Shown here one piece after another: positions 1 through 8,840 of a DNA stretch of 64,000 nucleotides. Position 1 is the first letter of the stretch, and every line of letters starts with the position of its first letter. The notes beneath the pieces were generated by a model. The model worked only from the letters and a program-made list of their open reading frames with translations, ran no database searches and was not told the DNA's origin. The position numbers and the translations under genes are program-made. This stretch comes from Brachybacterium saurashtrense (lineage in GTDB: Bacteria; Actinomycetota; Actinomycetes; Actinomycetales; Dermabacteraceae): positions 3,038,001-3,102,000 of the forward strand of contig NZ_CP031356.1 in the NCBI RefSeq assembly GCF_003355475.1, written 5' to 3'.

Positions 1-474
1 TGGCAGTTCGCCGGGCCCGACCCGCAGCGGCGCGAGCGGATCGCCCTGCCGGTGATCGCGGTGGCCTTCTTCGCCCTCGCCCTCGTCGTCACGGTCGATG
101 CGCTGCGCTCCCTTCTCGGCACCGGCGCGGCGGAGCATTCTTCCGTGGGCATCGCCCTGGCGGCCGTGAGCGTGGTGCTGATGCCCGCCTTCTCGCTGTT
201 CGAGCGGCGCACCGGCCGCGAGCTCGGCTCCGCGAGCGCGGTCGCCGACTCGAAGCAGACGCTGATCTGCGCGTACCTCTCCGCCGCGGTGCTGATGGGG
301 CTGGTGGCCAACAGCCTGCTGGGCTGGTCCTGGGCAGATCCGGTCGCTGCCCTGATCATCGCCGTCTTCGCGGTGCGCGAGGGAGTGGAGGCCTGGCGCG
401 GGGAGGCGTGCGCGCAGCCGGTCTCCGCGCTCGTGCAGGAAGGCAGCGGGAAGGAGGGCGGTGGGTGCTGCTGA
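1..474 (+). CDS. Cation diffusion facilitator-like transporter, C-terminal part
   Basis: Partial: the frame is open from base 1 and ends at TGA 472-474, leaving 157 residues. At least four hydrophobic segments are visible, including one after an Ala-Asp-Ser-Lys-Gln-Thr motif and a last one reading roughly WADPVAALIIAVFAVREG. That pattern is typical of the membrane half of CDF-type divalent metal exporters. There is no cytoplasmic metal-binding domain after the last segment; the protein stops after about 30 residues with a Cys-Cys end, so this is a short CDF-like form. The family assignment rests on these motifs only, and the substrate metal cannot be told. It converges on pabB. Confidence 0.7.
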   Translation, partial: WQFAGPDPQRRERIALPVIAVAFFALALVVTVDALRSLLGTGAAEHSSVGIALAAVSVVLMPAFSLFERRTGRELGSASAVADSKQTLICAYLSAAVLMGLVANSLLGWSWADPVAALIIAVFAVREGVEAWRGEACAQPVSALVQEGSGKEGGGCC

Positions 475-511
475 GCAGGCGTACCCGCCCGTATGCCGCG
501 GCCTACCGGCA

Positions 512-532
512 GCGGTCCCTGCTCCGGACCGC
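512..532. terminator. Hairpin between convergent genes
   Basis: Inverted repeat GCGGTCC (512-518) / GGACCGC (526-532) with a 7-nt loop in the 66-bp gap between the transporter and pabB 3' ends. No T-run on either side. It may serve both genes. Confidence 0.4.
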
Positions 533-540
533 GGCCTGAT

Positions 541-2298
541 CTAGTCCGCCGCGAGCACGGCCCGTCGCCACCCGCGGGCGGAGCTGAGCAGCGCGATCTC
601 CTCGGCCCGGTGCAGGTCCGCCACGGTGAGCTCTCGCTCCACGAGCGTCCCGTCCTCGCGCGCGAGTCGTCGCCCCACCCCGTCCAGGCAGCCGTCGGCC
701 AGCGGCGGCGTGCACCAGGTGCCGTCCAGGCGCAGAGCCAGGGACGCGATGGTGGTCTCCACCAGCCGCCCGTGGACGCCGCGGAGGATCACGTCGTCGG
801 CCTGCGGGTGGCGGGCGCGCGCCGCGTCGAAGTGGTCGCGCACGGTGGTCTTGTGCGCGCTGAGCTCGGTGGGGATGTCGGTGAGCTGGTCGTCGACGGC
901 GAGGAGCACCGGCTCCGGCGCGGCGGTGAGCGGGCGCGGCTCCGCGGCGCAGCTGCCGTCCCGGCGCAGTCGCAGCCGCACGAGCTGGGCACCGTCCAGG
1001 GAGGCGAGATCTGCCAGCGCCGCGGTGAGCGACTCCTCGTCCACCACGATCCGGAAGTGCGCGGCCGAGGCCCGCAGCCGGCGCAGGTGGTGCTCGAGGT
1101 GCCGGGCGTGCCCCTCATGCACGGCGATCGTCTCCAGCAGCGCGAAGGGCTCGCGCTCCCCCACCGGCAGCACGGCGGCCTTCGCGAGGAGCTCGTCGTA
1201 CTCACCGTCGGCCGTGGACCCCCAGGTGATGCCGCCTCCGGCACCGTAGACGGCGGTGCCGTCGGCCCGATCCAGCACCACGGTGCGGATCGCGACGGAG
1301 AAGCGCGCCCGGGGCCTGTCACCGGGGGCCACCACACCGATCGCGCCGCAGTACACGCCGCGCGGGGAGTCCTCGAGGCGGGTGATCAGCTCCATCGTGG
1401 ACAGCTTCGGGGCGCCGGTGATGGACCCGCACGGGAACATCGCCGCGAGCACATCCACCAGCCCGGTGCCGGGCCGGGTGCGGGCGCGCAGGCGCGAGAC
1501 CAGCTGGAGCACGGTCGGGTACTCCTCCACACCGAGCAGCTCGGTGACCTGGACGCTGCCTGGCTCGCTGATGCGGGCGAGGTCGTTGCGCAGCAGGTCC
1601 ACGATCATGACGTTCTCGGCGCGGTCCTTCTCCCCGCCCACCAGCGCCTCCCGGGCGGCGCGGTCGCGGGCGGGGTCGCCGGTGCGCACGGCGGTGCCCT
1701 TCATGGGGGCGGTGGTGACCTCTTCGCCGTCCCAGGTCAGGAAGGTCTCGGGGCTCGCGCTGACGATCACGGCGTCGCCCAGGTCGAGGTAGGCGTGGTG
1801 GGCGCCGCGCTGGCGGCGGGCGAGGTCCCCGTACAGCCCGTACGGATCGCCGGTGAGCTGCGAGCGCAGGCGGGTGGTGAGGTTCGTCTGGTAAGTGTTC
1901 CCCTCGGCGATCGCGGCGCGGACGGCGGCGATGCGGTCGGCGTGCTCGGCGCGGGCCCAGTCGGGGAGCCAGGGCTCGAGCGCGTAGCCGCCGGCGGGGG
2001 TGAGCGGGGCGGGATGCGGGTCGGGGCCCTCGGCGATCCCTGCCCACGCCAGCGGCACGCTCCCGTCGCCGGGGTGCGTCTGCGCCTGCGGGTCGAGCCC
2101 GGCGGCGGCCTCGTAGGCGAGCATCACCACCGCCCAGGAGCCCGCGGCGACGGCCTGCTCGATCTCGGCAAGCGCGGGGCGCACCTCCTCGGGCCGCTCG
2201 GCGCGGATCTCGCGCGTGAAGCGCTCGAACTGCAGCACCTCACCGGTGACGAGGTCGTCGAGCCGGGCGCGTGGCACCGCGAGGGAACTGGAGGTCAC
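541..2298 (-). CDS. pabB: Aminodeoxychorismate synthase component I fused to 4-amino-4-deoxychorismate lyase
   Basis: 585 residues with two domains. Residues about 100-370 are a chorismate-binding domain: EGNTYQTNLTTR, SASPETFL, MKGTAVR, VDLLRNDLARI and GSITGAPK are visible. Residues about 385-585 are a class IV aminotransferase-fold domain with a LETIAVHEGHARHLEHH start and a Lys in HKTTVRDHFDAAR that fits the PLP lysine. Together they would convert chorismate plus ammonia to p-aminobenzoate for folate; the glutaminase (PabA) is not in the window. The start is GTG 2298-2296, 29 bp from divergent larC. No Shine-Dalgarno sequence is visible; a weak CATCAT hexamer lies six bases upstream, so the message may be leaderless. 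Confidence 0.9.
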   Translation of the reverse strand: MTSSSLAVPRARLDDLVTGEVLQFERFTREIRAERPEEVRPALAEIEQAVAAGSWAVVMLAYEAAAGLDPQAQTHPGDGSVPLAWAGIAEGPDPHPAPLTPAGGYALEPWLPDWARAEHADRIAAVRAAIAEGNTYQTNLTTRLRSQLTGDPYGLYGDLARRQRGAHHAYLDLGDAVIVSASPETFLTWDGEEVTTAPMKGTAVRTGDPARDRAAREALVGGEKDRAENVMIVDLLRNDLARISEPGSVQVTELLGVEEYPTVLQLVSRLRARTRPGTGLVDVLAAMFPCGSITGAPKLSTMELITRLEDSPRGVYCGAIGVVAPGDRPRARFSVAIRTVVLDRADGTAVYGAGGGITWGSTADGEYDELLAKAAVLPVGEREPFALLETIAVHEGHARHLEHHLRRLRASAAHFRIVVDEESLTAALADLASLDGAQLVRLRLRRDGSCAAEPRPLTAAPEPVLLAVDDQLTDIPTELSAHKTTVRDHFDAARARHPQADDVILRGVHGRLVETTIASLALRLDGTWCTPPLADGCLDGVGRRLAREDGTLVERELTVADLHRAEEIALLSSARGWRRAVLAAD

Positions 2299-2315
2299 CG
2301 CAGCATGATGCCCGA

Positions 2316-2321
2316 TACGCT
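2316..2321 (+). promoter_or_regulatory. -10 element of leaderless larC promoter
   Basis: TACGCT ends six bases before the larC ATG and no Shine-Dalgarno sequence precedes that ATG. This matches the TAnnnT-6/7 nt-start layout of actinobacterial leaderless genes seen repeatedly in this window. Confidence 0.5.
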
Positions 2322-2327
2322 CCGGTC

Positions 2328-3893
2328 ATGGATGTCATCGCCGCTCGCACCGCCCACATCGACGCGACCGCGGGGATCGCCGGGGACATGCTGCTGGCGG
2401 CCCTGATCGATGCCGGGGCGGATCTCGCCGGCGTGCAGGCCGTGCTCGACGCGCTGGTGCCGGGCTCCGTGCGCTTCGTGCGCGAGGACGTGGACCGCGG
2501 CGGGCAGCGGGCGGTGAAGGTCGACGTGGAGGTGCTGGTGGAGGACCCGCCGCACCGCACCTGGGCCTCGATCCGGGCGATGCTCGAGCAGGCGCGGGGC
2601 CGGGGCGACGTCCCCGGGTGCACGCTCGACCTGGCGCTGGCGGTGTTCGGCCGTCTCGCCGACGCGGAGGGCGCGACCCACGGGGTCCCGGCCGACGAGG
2701 TCCACTTCCACGAGGTGGGGGCGTTGGACTCGCTGGCCGACGTGATCGGGGCGTGCGAGGCATGGCGGCAGCTCGGGATCGAGGCCGCGACCGGCAGCGT
2801 GCTCGCCGTCGGCTCCGGCCGGATCCGCGCCGCGCACGGCGACATCCCCGTGCCGGTCCCGGCGGTGACGCGGCTCGCGCTCGGCTGGCCGACGGTCGCC
2901 GGGGAGATCCTGCCGCCGCGCGGGCACGGGCACCCGCACAGCCACGGGGACGAGCACGGCCACAGCCACGGGCACGGGCACGGGCACGGGCACGGGCACG
3001 GGCACGGGCACGGCGACTCTCATCGCCACGACCACTCCCACGACCACCGACACCTCCATGACCCGTCCCCCGTCCCGGACTCGGACGCGACCCTGCCCGC
3101 GCACGCCCAGGGGGGTCCGCACGAGCACGGGGGTCGGCGGGTTCCCGCCGGGGTCGCGCCCGGGATCGGCGAGCTCGCCACCCCCACGGGCGTCGCGCTG
3201 CTGCGCGGTCTCGCCGCGACGGCCGGCCCGCAGCCGATGATGACCGTCGAGGCGCTCGGCGTGGGCGCCGGCACCAAGGACACCCCGGGCCGGCCGAACG
3301 TGGTCCGGGTCCTCGTCGGCCGCCCGTACGCGGCCACGCCGCCCGCCGACGCCGCGGGCACCACCACGACGGAGTCCGCGCCCAGCGCCCTCGCAGCGAA
3401 CGAGCTGCCGGCGAACAACCACCCGGCCGACGCGCACGCGACCCCCACCGCCGCCCTCCAGCTCGAGGCGAACGTGGACGACCTCGACCCGCGTCTGTGG
3501 CCGCGCGTGCTCGAGGAGCTGCTCGAGGCGGGGGCGCTGGATGCCTGGCTCGTGCCGATCTCGATGAAGCACGGCCGCCCCGCCGTCACCGTCCACGCCC
3601 TGGTCCGCGAGGGCTCCGAGGACGCGATCTCCGCGCTGCTCATGGACCGCACCGGCACCCTGGGTGTGCGCCGGTACCGGGTGGAGCGGGTGATCCGCAC
3701 CCGCGAGTTCGCCGAGGTCGAGGTGCGCGGTCAGCGCATCGCCGTGAAGATCGCTCGCGATGCCGACGGGGCGGTGGTGCGCCGAGAGCCCGAGTTCCGC
3801 GACGTCGCCGCCGCGGCCCGCGCCCTCGACATCGGCGAGCGCACCATGCTCGACCTCGCCAAGGAGGCCGCCGCGGGGCTCGCGAAGGGCTGA
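2328..3893 (+). CDS. larC: LarC-type nickel pincer cofactor biosynthesis protein with His-rich insert
   Basis: 521 residues. The N-terminal HIDATAGIAGDMLLAALIDAGAD block, the ADEVHFHEVGALDSLADVIG block and the C-terminal LEANVDDLDPRLWP, MKHGRPAVTVHAL and RTGTLGVR blocks are characteristic of LarC (DUF111), which inserts nickel into the lactate racemase-type pincer cofactor. Family members are usually near 400 residues; the excess is a His/Gly/Asp-rich segment at about residues 203-250 (His-Gly repeats) and an Ala/Thr-rich spacer near 345-375. Both halves are in one frame, unlike the frameshifted larC1/larC2 of lactobacilli. No larA, larB or larE is nearby. The ATG at 2328 is preferred to one 57 bases upstream because a -10 element lies just before it and because the family begins here. 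Confidence 0.9.
   Translation: MDVIAARTAHIDATAGIAGDMLLAALIDAGADLAGVQAVLDALVPGSVRFVREDVDRGGQRAVKVDVEVLVEDPPHRTWASIRAMLEQARGRGDVPGCTLDLALAVFGRLADAEGATHGVPADEVHFHEVGALDSLADVIGACEAWRQLGIEAATGSVLAVGSGRIRAAHGDIPVPVPAVTRLALGWPTVAGEILPPRGHGHPHSHGDEHGHSHGHGHGHGHGHGHGHGDSHRHDHSHDHRHLHDPSPVPDSDATLPAHAQGGPHEHGGRRVPAGVAPGIGELATPTGVALLRGLAATAGPQPMMTVEALGVGAGTKDTPGRPNVVRVLVGRPYAATPPADAAGTTTTESAPSALAANELPANNHPADAHATPTAALQLEANVDDLDPRLWPRVLEELLEAGALDAWLVPISMKHGRPAVTVHALVREGSEDAISALLMDRTGTLGVRRYRVERVIRTREFAEVEVRGQRIAVKIARDADGAVVRREPEFRDVAAAARALDIGERTMLDLAKEAAAGLAKG
2967..3014 (+). repeat. Hexanucleotide tandem repeat inside larC
   Basis: Eight units of cacggg (the last is cacggc) encode alternating His-Gly. 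The repeat is in frame, so changes in copy number would lengthen or shorten the His-rich segment without frameshift. Confidence 0.8.
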
Positions 3894-3930
3894 CGCAGGT
3901 CCGCGTCACCCCACACGAGCAGTCACCTGA

Positions 3931-3948
3931 ACCGCATCGCAGTGCGGT
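3931..3948. terminator. Short hairpin downstream of larC
   Basis: ACCGCA (3931-3936) / TGCGGT (3943-3948) in the gap between convergent larC and the HTH gene. The stem is only 6 bp and lacks a T-run, so support is weak. Confidence 0.25.
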
Positions 3949-3981
3949 CATGGATCGTGAGCCGAGCGATCGGTTCGGGAC

Positions 3982-4623
3982 TCATTCAGCACGCTCCAGA
4001 ACTCTGGCGAGGAGTCTCTGGGCTTCGGTGCGGCTCCGCGAGCTCGGGTCATCGTGCAGGTCGGCGATCACGTGCAAGGTGCGCACAACCGGCGGCGGAT
4101 CCTGCACTCGCAGCACCACGTTGGCCTCCCCCTCGTCGGCAGGGATGAGCAGGTGGAAGAGCTCGAGCTCGTCTCTCACCGCCGGAGAGACGTAGGCGTC
4201 CACGACGTCTCCGTAGACCTCGGCCGATGGGTGGGAGATTCCGGTCAACGCGAGATCGCTCCGCGATCTGAGTTCCGCGACATCCTCCGGCGAGGCTCGG
4301 AACCGCTCGATGCGGAGATCCGGCCGCTCCGCATAACGCCCCACCTGTGCGATGCCGTGCTCACGGATGATGCGCAGGCGTTCCTTCGCACGACGGCGCT
4401 GGTCGGGGTCAAGGTCCTGGCGCTCGCCGTCGACGTATCTGGCGAGGAGGTCGAAGGACTTCGCACTGAGCCTTCGGCCCGCACTGCGTCGTGCCCGCCC
4501 GGGTTCCGCGTCGATCACCCAGCGGCCGCCCACTTTTCGAGCGCGGAGTGCGCCGGACGCGGCACGGTGCCGTACAGCTCGGGGCGAGATCCCCGAGAGC
4601 CTCGCGAACTCCTCGACCGACAA
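3982..4623 (-). CDS. Orphan helix-turn-helix protein, possibly antitoxin-like
   Basis: 213 residues. Residues 1-35 read as an excisionase/MerR-like helix-turn-helix: SVEEFARLSGISPRAVRHR followed by a KVGGRWVI wing. The rest is charged with no motif I can name. I recall similar HTH-plus-variable-domain proteins sitting beside AbiEii-type nucleotidyltransferase toxins, but no such partner exists here: the 3' side is convergent larC and the 5' side is a divergent cupin gene. The start is TTG 4623-4621, with TATTCT six bases upstream and no Shine-Dalgarno sequence, suggesting a leaderless message. An inverted repeat covers this promoter and may be its own operator. A DNA-binding role is likely; the antitoxin idea is speculative. 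Confidence 0.65.
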   Translation of the reverse strand: MSVEEFARLSGISPRAVRHRAASGALRARKVGGRWVIDAEPGRARRSAGRRLSAKSFDLLARYVDGERQDLDPDQRRRAKERLRIIREHGIAQVGRYAERPDLRIERFRASPEDVAELRSRSDLALTGISHPSAEVYGDVVDAYVSPAVRDELELFHLLIPADEGEANVVLRVQDPPPVVRTLHVIADLHDDPSSRSRTEAQRLLARVLERAE

Positions 4624-4626
4624 CGT

Positions 4627-4660
4627 GGCAGAATACTACCGTTACCGGAAGTATTCCGCC
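4627..4660. promoter_or_regulatory. Inverted-repeat operator candidate over a leaderless promoter
   Basis: GGCAGAATACT (4627-4637) and AGTATTCCGCC (4650-4660) are inverted copies matching at 10 of 11 positions, 12 bp apart. The segment is A/T-rich against its surroundings and contains the TATTCT -10 element (minus strand, 4635-4630) of the HTH gene. Confidence 0.55.
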
Positions 4661-4789
4661 ATACTTGAGGCCGCAATGATCCGCAATGACGCGTGTCCTC
4701 CCAGCAGTTCCCGCCATTCGTCAGCGGATCCGCGACCCCGGGGGCGATACTGGGAAGGGACCGACGCCGCTCCCGAGGAGGAGGACCCC

Positions 4790-5173
4790 ATGCCTGCCCT
4801 GCCTGATGCGATCACCCAGGCCATGAACCAGGCCCGCACCGCCGAGAACGGCCGCCACGCCGAGATCGTGGTGAGCGACGGCCCGCTGCGGCAGACGATC
4901 ATCGCGCTGAGCCGCGGCGTGCGCCTGCCCGAGCACAACTCCCCGCCCGCCGCGTCGATCCAGGTGGTGCGCGGGAGCCTGCGCGTGACGGGGCAGGAGG
5001 TGGCGGAGCTGCGCGCCGGGGACCTCGAGGCCCTCACCCACTTCCGGCACGCGGTGGAGGCGCTCGAGGACTGCGCCTTCGTGCTCACCACCGTCACCTC
5101 CCAGCCTAGCGGCGGCAGCCACGCCACCCGCACCGGGGAGATGCCGATCATGGAGGACGAGGACCGGGCCTGA
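4790..5173 (+). CDS. Small cupin-domain protein
   Basis: 127 residues. The layout fits a single RmlC-like cupin barrel: LPEHNSPPAASIQVVRGSLRVTG, then ELRAGDLEALTHFRHAVEALEDCAFVLTTV. One His (PEHNSPP) and a later His (THFRHAVEA) could be metal ligands, but the canonical two-motif signature is incomplete. The ATG at 4790 follows a strong GAGGAGGAGGA ribosome site. A GATACT hexamer at 4746-4751 may be its -10. The adjacent gene is an amidohydrolase 65 bp on. Substrate unknown; could be a binding or regulatory cupin rather than an enzyme. Confidence 0.7.
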   Translation: MPALPDAITQAMNQARTAENGRHAEIVVSDGPLRQTIIALSRGVRLPEHNSPPAASIQVVRGSLRVTGQEVAELRAGDLEALTHFRHAVEALEDCAFVLTTVTSQPSGGSHATRTGEMPIMEDEDRA

Positions 5174-5226
5174 GCCCGGCCGTCCGCACGGGCGGCGTCC
5201 TGACCGGCAGCGGTGCGGGGCCGCGA

Positions 5227-5232
5227 TAGCGT
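5227..5232 (+). promoter_or_regulatory. -10 element of leaderless amidohydrolase promoter
   Basis: TAGCGT ends six bases before ATG 5239; no Shine-Dalgarno sequence is present. Confidence 0.5.
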
Positions 5233-5238
5233 GCCGCC

Positions 5239-6429
5239 ATGACCGCACTGCTGCTGACCTCGCTGCGCCCCTGGGGCGGCGCCCCCGCCGACCTGCTCAT
5301 CGAGGACGGGGTCATCACCGCCCTCGGCACCGACCTGCCCGCGCCGGACGGCGCGCGGAGAGTCGACGCGCGCGGCCTGCTCGCCCTGCCGGGCCTGCTC
5401 AACACCCACGCCCACGTGGACAAGTCCTGGTGGGGCAAGCCCTGGGTGTCCTACGGCGGGGAGGCGACCACGCAGGGCCGCATCGCGCACGAGCGCGCCG
5501 AGCGCGGGGCGCTGGGGATCCCCAGCGAGGACTCGACCGTGCGGGTGATGGAGGAGTTCCTCCGCCACGGCACCACCGCGACGCGCACCCACGTCGACGT
5601 GGACCTCGGCGTGGGCCTGGACGGCATCGCCTCGGTGCGTGCGGCGGCGGAGCGGCTCGGCGGTGCGCTCGAGGTGCGGATCGTCGCGTTCCCGCAGGAC
5701 GGGGTGCTGCGCCGGCCCGGCGTGCTGGACCTGCTGGATCGCGCCGCGGCGGAGGGGGCCGACGCGATCGGCGGCCTGGACCCGGCCGGCATCGACCGCG
5801 ACCCCGTGGGCCAGCTCGACGCGCTCGTGGACATCGCCGAGCGGCGCGGGGCGGAGCTGGACATCCACCTGCACGACGGCGGCTCCCTGGGCGTCTTCCA
5901 GCTCGAGCTGCTCATCGAGCGGACCGTGCGCGCCGGCCTGCAGGGCCGGGTGAACGTCTCCCACGGCTTCGCTCTCCACGACGTCACAGGATCCCAGGCC
6001 GAGGAGCTGCTCGCCGCGCTCGGGGAGGCCGGGATCTCGTGGACCTCCGTCGCCCCGCTGAACCGCGGCCGGGTGCCGTGGCGAGCGATGCGCGCGCACG
6101 GCGTGGGCCTCGGCCTCGGCACCGACGGGATCCGCGACCTGTGGTCCCCCTACGGCGACGGCGACATGCTGCGGATCGCGCTGAACTTCGCGCAGATTCA
6201 GGGACTGCGCCATGACGAGGAGATCGCTTCCGCACTGCACCTGATCACCCGCGACTCCGCCCGTTTCGTGGGCCGTGACCAGCACAATCTCGCGCCCGGC
6301 TCGCGCGGTGACGTGGTGCTCGTGGACGCGGAGAACCTGCCCGATGCGCTGCTGCGGGCCCCGCGCCGCGAACTCGTCGTCGCCGGCGGCCGGATCGTCG
6401 CCGAGGCCGGGGAGCTCGTCGGCCGCTGA
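5239..6429 (+). CDS. Amidohydrolase family protein, cytosine deaminase-like
   Basis: 396 residues. LLNTHAHVDKSWW gives the first metal ligands (HxH). HGTTATRTHVDVD, then LDIHLHDGG, VNVSHGFALHD and LGTDGIRDLWSPYGDGDML supply the later His and Asp positions of the cytosine deaminase/atrazine-degradation branch (COG0402). Such enzymes hydrolyse C-N bonds of pyrimidines, triazines or similar rings with one metal ion. The C-terminal PGSRGDVVLVDAENL is the usual end of the outer beta domain. The exact substrate cannot be told from sequence. Its 3' end converges on ppsA and shares a terminator with it. Confidence 0.8.
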   Translation: MTALLLTSLRPWGGAPADLLIEDGVITALGTDLPAPDGARRVDARGLLALPGLLNTHAHVDKSWWGKPWVSYGGEATTQGRIAHERAERGALGIPSEDSTVRVMEEFLRHGTTATRTHVDVDLGVGLDGIASVRAAAERLGGALEVRIVAFPQDGVLRRPGVLDLLDRAAAEGADAIGGLDPAGIDRDPVGQLDALVDIAERRGAELDIHLHDGGSLGVFQLELLIERTVRAGLQGRVNVSHGFALHDVTGSQAEELLAALGEAGISWTSVAPLNRGRVPWRAMRAHGVGLGLGTDGIRDLWSPYGDGDMLRIALNFAQIQGLRHDEEIASALHLITRDSARFVGRDQHNLAPGSRGDVVLVDAENLPDALLRAPRRELVVAGGRIVAEAGELVGR

Positions 6430-6444
6430 GCCGCGGCCGACGAG
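6415..6444. terminator. Bidirectional hairpin overlapping a stop codon
   Basis: CTCGTCGGCCGC (6415-6426) and GCGGCCGACGAG (6433-6444) form a perfect 12-bp stem with loop TGAGCC, so the amidohydrolase TGA is in the loop. The stop of convergent ppsA is only 5 bp further. One structure probably serves both genes. Confidence 0.6.
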
Positions 6445-6448
6445 GCTC

Positions 6449-8815
6449 TCAGCTCTTCTGCGCGAGTCGCAGCCAGGTGTCCACGACGGTGTCCGGGTTC
6501 AGGGACATCGAGGCGATGCCCTGCGCGAGCAGCCACTCGGCGAGATCAGGGTGGTCGCTGGGGCCCTGCCCACAGATCCCCACGTACTTGCCCGCCGCGC
6601 GGCACGCCTCGATCGCGCGGGAGAGCATGAACGTCACCGCCGGGTCCCGCTCGTCGAAGGCATCGGCCACCAGGGCCGAGTCCCGGTCCAGGCCCAGAGT
6701 CAGCTGGGTCATGTCGTTCGAGCCGATGGAGAAGCCGTCGAAGTGCTCGAGGAACAGCTCCGGGGTAGCGGCGTTGGAGGGGATCTCGCACATCATGATC
6801 ACCTCGAGCCCGTTCTCGCCGCGCACCAGACCGTGCTCGGCGAGCAGCTCGATCACGCCCTTGCCCTCCGCGGGGGTGCGCACGAAGGGGATCATGAGCT
6901 TCACATTGCTCAGCCCCATCTCCTCCCGCACGTACCGCAGCGCCTCGCACTCCATCGCGAAGCACTCGGCGAAGTCCTCCGAGAGGTACCGCGAGGCACC
7001 GCGGTAGCCGATCATCGGGTTCTCCTCGTGCGGCTCGAACAGCGACCCGGCCAGCAGGTTCGCGTACTCGTTGGACTTGAAGTCGCTCATCCGCACGATC
7101 ACCGGCTCGGGCGCGAAGGCCGCGGCGATGGTCGCCACGCCCTCGGCGACCCGGCGCACGAAGAACTCGCGCGGGGAGTCGTAGGCGGCGATCCGCTCCT
7201 GCACCTGCGCGGCGGTCTGCGCATCCAGCCGCTCCGGCTCGAGCAGCGCCCGGGGATGGATCCCGATCTGACGGTTCACGATGAACTCGAGGCGGGCCAG
7301 GCCCACCCCCGCGTGCGGCAGGCGGGAGAAGGAGAACGCCTGCTCCGGGTTGCCCACGTTCATCATGATCTTCACCGGCAGCGACGGCATCGAATCGACC
7401 TCTGAGGAGGAGACGGTGAAGTCCAGCAGCCCCTCGTACACGAGGCCGGTGTCCCCCTCGGCGGCGGAGACGGTGACCTCCTCCCCGTCCCGCAGCGTCT
7501 CGGTGGCGTCCCCGGTGCCCACCACGGCCGGGATCCCCAGCTCGCGGGCGATGATCGCGGCGTGGCAGGTGCGGCCGCCGCGGTTGGTGACGATCGCGCT
7601 CGCGCGCTTCATGATCGGCTCCCAGTCCGGGTCGGTCATGTCCGCCACCAGCACCTCGCCGGGCTGGAACCGGTGCATGTCCGCGATGTCCTCGAGCACC
7701 CGCACCGGGCCCGCACCGATCCGCGCGCCGATCGCACGGCCCTCGGCCCGCACCGGCCCGCGCTCGGCCAGCAGGTACTTCTCCACCGTGTTCCCCGCGC
7801 GGGACTGCACCGTCTCCGGGCGGGCCTGGAGGATGTACAGCCCGCCGTCGGCGCCGTCCAGCCCCCACTCGATGTCCATCGGCCGCCCGTAGTGCTCCTC
7901 GATGATCAGCGCCTGCGCCGCCAGATCCGTGACCTGCTGATCGGTGAGGGACAGCCGCGCCCGCTCCGCCGGGTCGACGGGCACGAACTCGGTGGTGCGG
8001 CCCACGGCGCGATCCTCGGTGTAGACCATCTTGGTGGCCTTCTCCCCCACCGCGCGCTTGAGGATGGCGGGGCGCCCCTCGCGCAGGCCCGGCTTGTACA
8101 CGTAGAACTCGTCCGGGTTCACCGCACCCTGCACCACGCCCTCCCCGAGCCCGTACGCGGAGGTGATGAACACGGCCCGGTCGAAGCCGGACTCGGTGTC
8201 CACCGTGAACATCACCCCGGAGGAGACCAGATCCGAGCGCACCATCTTCTGCACGCCCGCGCTGAGCGCCACCGCGGCGTGCTCGAAGTCGTGGTGGACC
8301 CGGTAGGCGATCGCCCGGTCGTTGTACAGCGAGGCGAACACCTCCCGGATCGCGGTGAGCACCGCCTCGATGCCGCGCACGTTGAGGAAGGTCTCCTGCT
8401 GGCCGGCGAAGGAGGCGTCGGGCAGATCCTCCGCGGTGGCGGAGGAGCGCACCGCGAAGGAGGCCTCGGCGCCGGAGCCCGCGGCGAGCTCCTCGTAGGC
8501 GGCGCGGATGTCCGACTCCAGGTGCTCCGGGAACGGCTGTGCGATCACCAGCTCGCGGATCTCCCTGCCCGCCTCGGCGAGCGCGACCGTGTCCTCGGTG
8601 TCCAGGCCCTGCAGCCGGGCGTCGATGCGTTCGGCCAGGCCGGTCGCGCCGAGGAACTCCCGGTACGCGTCCGCGGTGGTGGCGAAGCCGTCCGGCACCT
8701 GCACCCCCAGCCGGGTCAGGTTCGAGACCATCTCGCCGAGGGAGGCGTTCTTGCCTCCCACCTGCTCGAGATCCGTCATGCCGAGCTCGGAGAACGGGCG
8801 GATGCTCTGGGTCAT
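6449..8815 (-). CDS. ppsA: Phosphoenolpyruvate synthase
   Basis: 788 residues, the usual length. The N-terminal ATP-grasp domain shows [11 protein letters not shown] and [28 protein letters not shown]. The phosphohistidine domain has [21 protein letters not shown] with the catalytic His in TCHAA. The C-terminal PEP/pyruvate barrel has [20 protein letters not shown] and the [19 protein letters not shown] block. It makes PEP from pyruvate and ATP (giving AMP and Pi) for gluconeogenesis in the cytosol. ATG 8815 is chosen over one five codons upstream because GAAGGAG sits about eight bases before it. It is 25 bp downstream of the PSRP gene, so the enzyme and its regulator are likely co-transcribed. 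Confidence 0.95.
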   Translation of the reverse strand: MTQSIRPFSELGMTDLEQVGGKNASLGEMVSNLTRLGVQVPDGFATTADAYREFLGATGLAERIDARLQGLDTEDTVALAEAGREIRELVIAQPFPEHLESDIRAAYEELAAGSGAEASFAVRSSATAEDLPDASFAGQQETFLNVRGIEAVLTAIREVFASLYNDRAIAYRVHHDFEHAAVALSAGVQKMVRSDLVSSGVMFTVDTESGFDRAVFITSAYGLGEGVVQGAVNPDEFYVYKPGLREGRPAILKRAVGEKATKMVYTEDRAVGRTTEFVPVDPAERARLSLTDQQVTDLAAQALIIEEHYGRPMDIEWGLDGADGGLYILQARPETVQSRAGNTVEKYLLAERGPVRAEGRAIGARIGAGPVRVLEDIADMHRFQPGEVLVADMTDPDWEPIMKRASAIVTNRGGRTCHAAIIARELGIPAVVGTGDATETLRDGEEVTVSAAEGDTGLVYEGLLDFTVSSSEVDSMPSLPVKIMMNVGNPEQAFSFSRLPHAGVGLARLEFIVNRQIGIHPRALLEPERLDAQTAAQVQERIAAYDSPREFFVRRVAEGVATIAAAFAPEPVIVRMSDFKSNEYANLLAGSLFEPHEENPMIGYRGASRYLSEDFAECFAMECEALRYVREEMGLSNVKLMIPFVRTPAEGKGVIELLAEHGLVRGENGLEVIMMCEIPSNAATPELFLEHFDGFSIGSNDMTQLTLGLDRDSALVADAFDERDPAVTFMLSRAIEACRAAGKYVGICGQGPSDHPDLAEWLLAQGIASMSLNPDTVVDTWLRLAQKS

Positions 8816-8840
8816 GGCGTGCTCCTTCAACGTGGGGTGC

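Noticed and set aside
493..2406. A 637-codon plus-strand frame over pabB, and similar long frames opposite ppsA, selO, cca, the penicillin-binding protein and murJ
   Set aside because: High-GC shadow frames: the opposite-strand genes have clear domain motifs, and these frames give Arg/Ala/Gly/His-rich translations without any.
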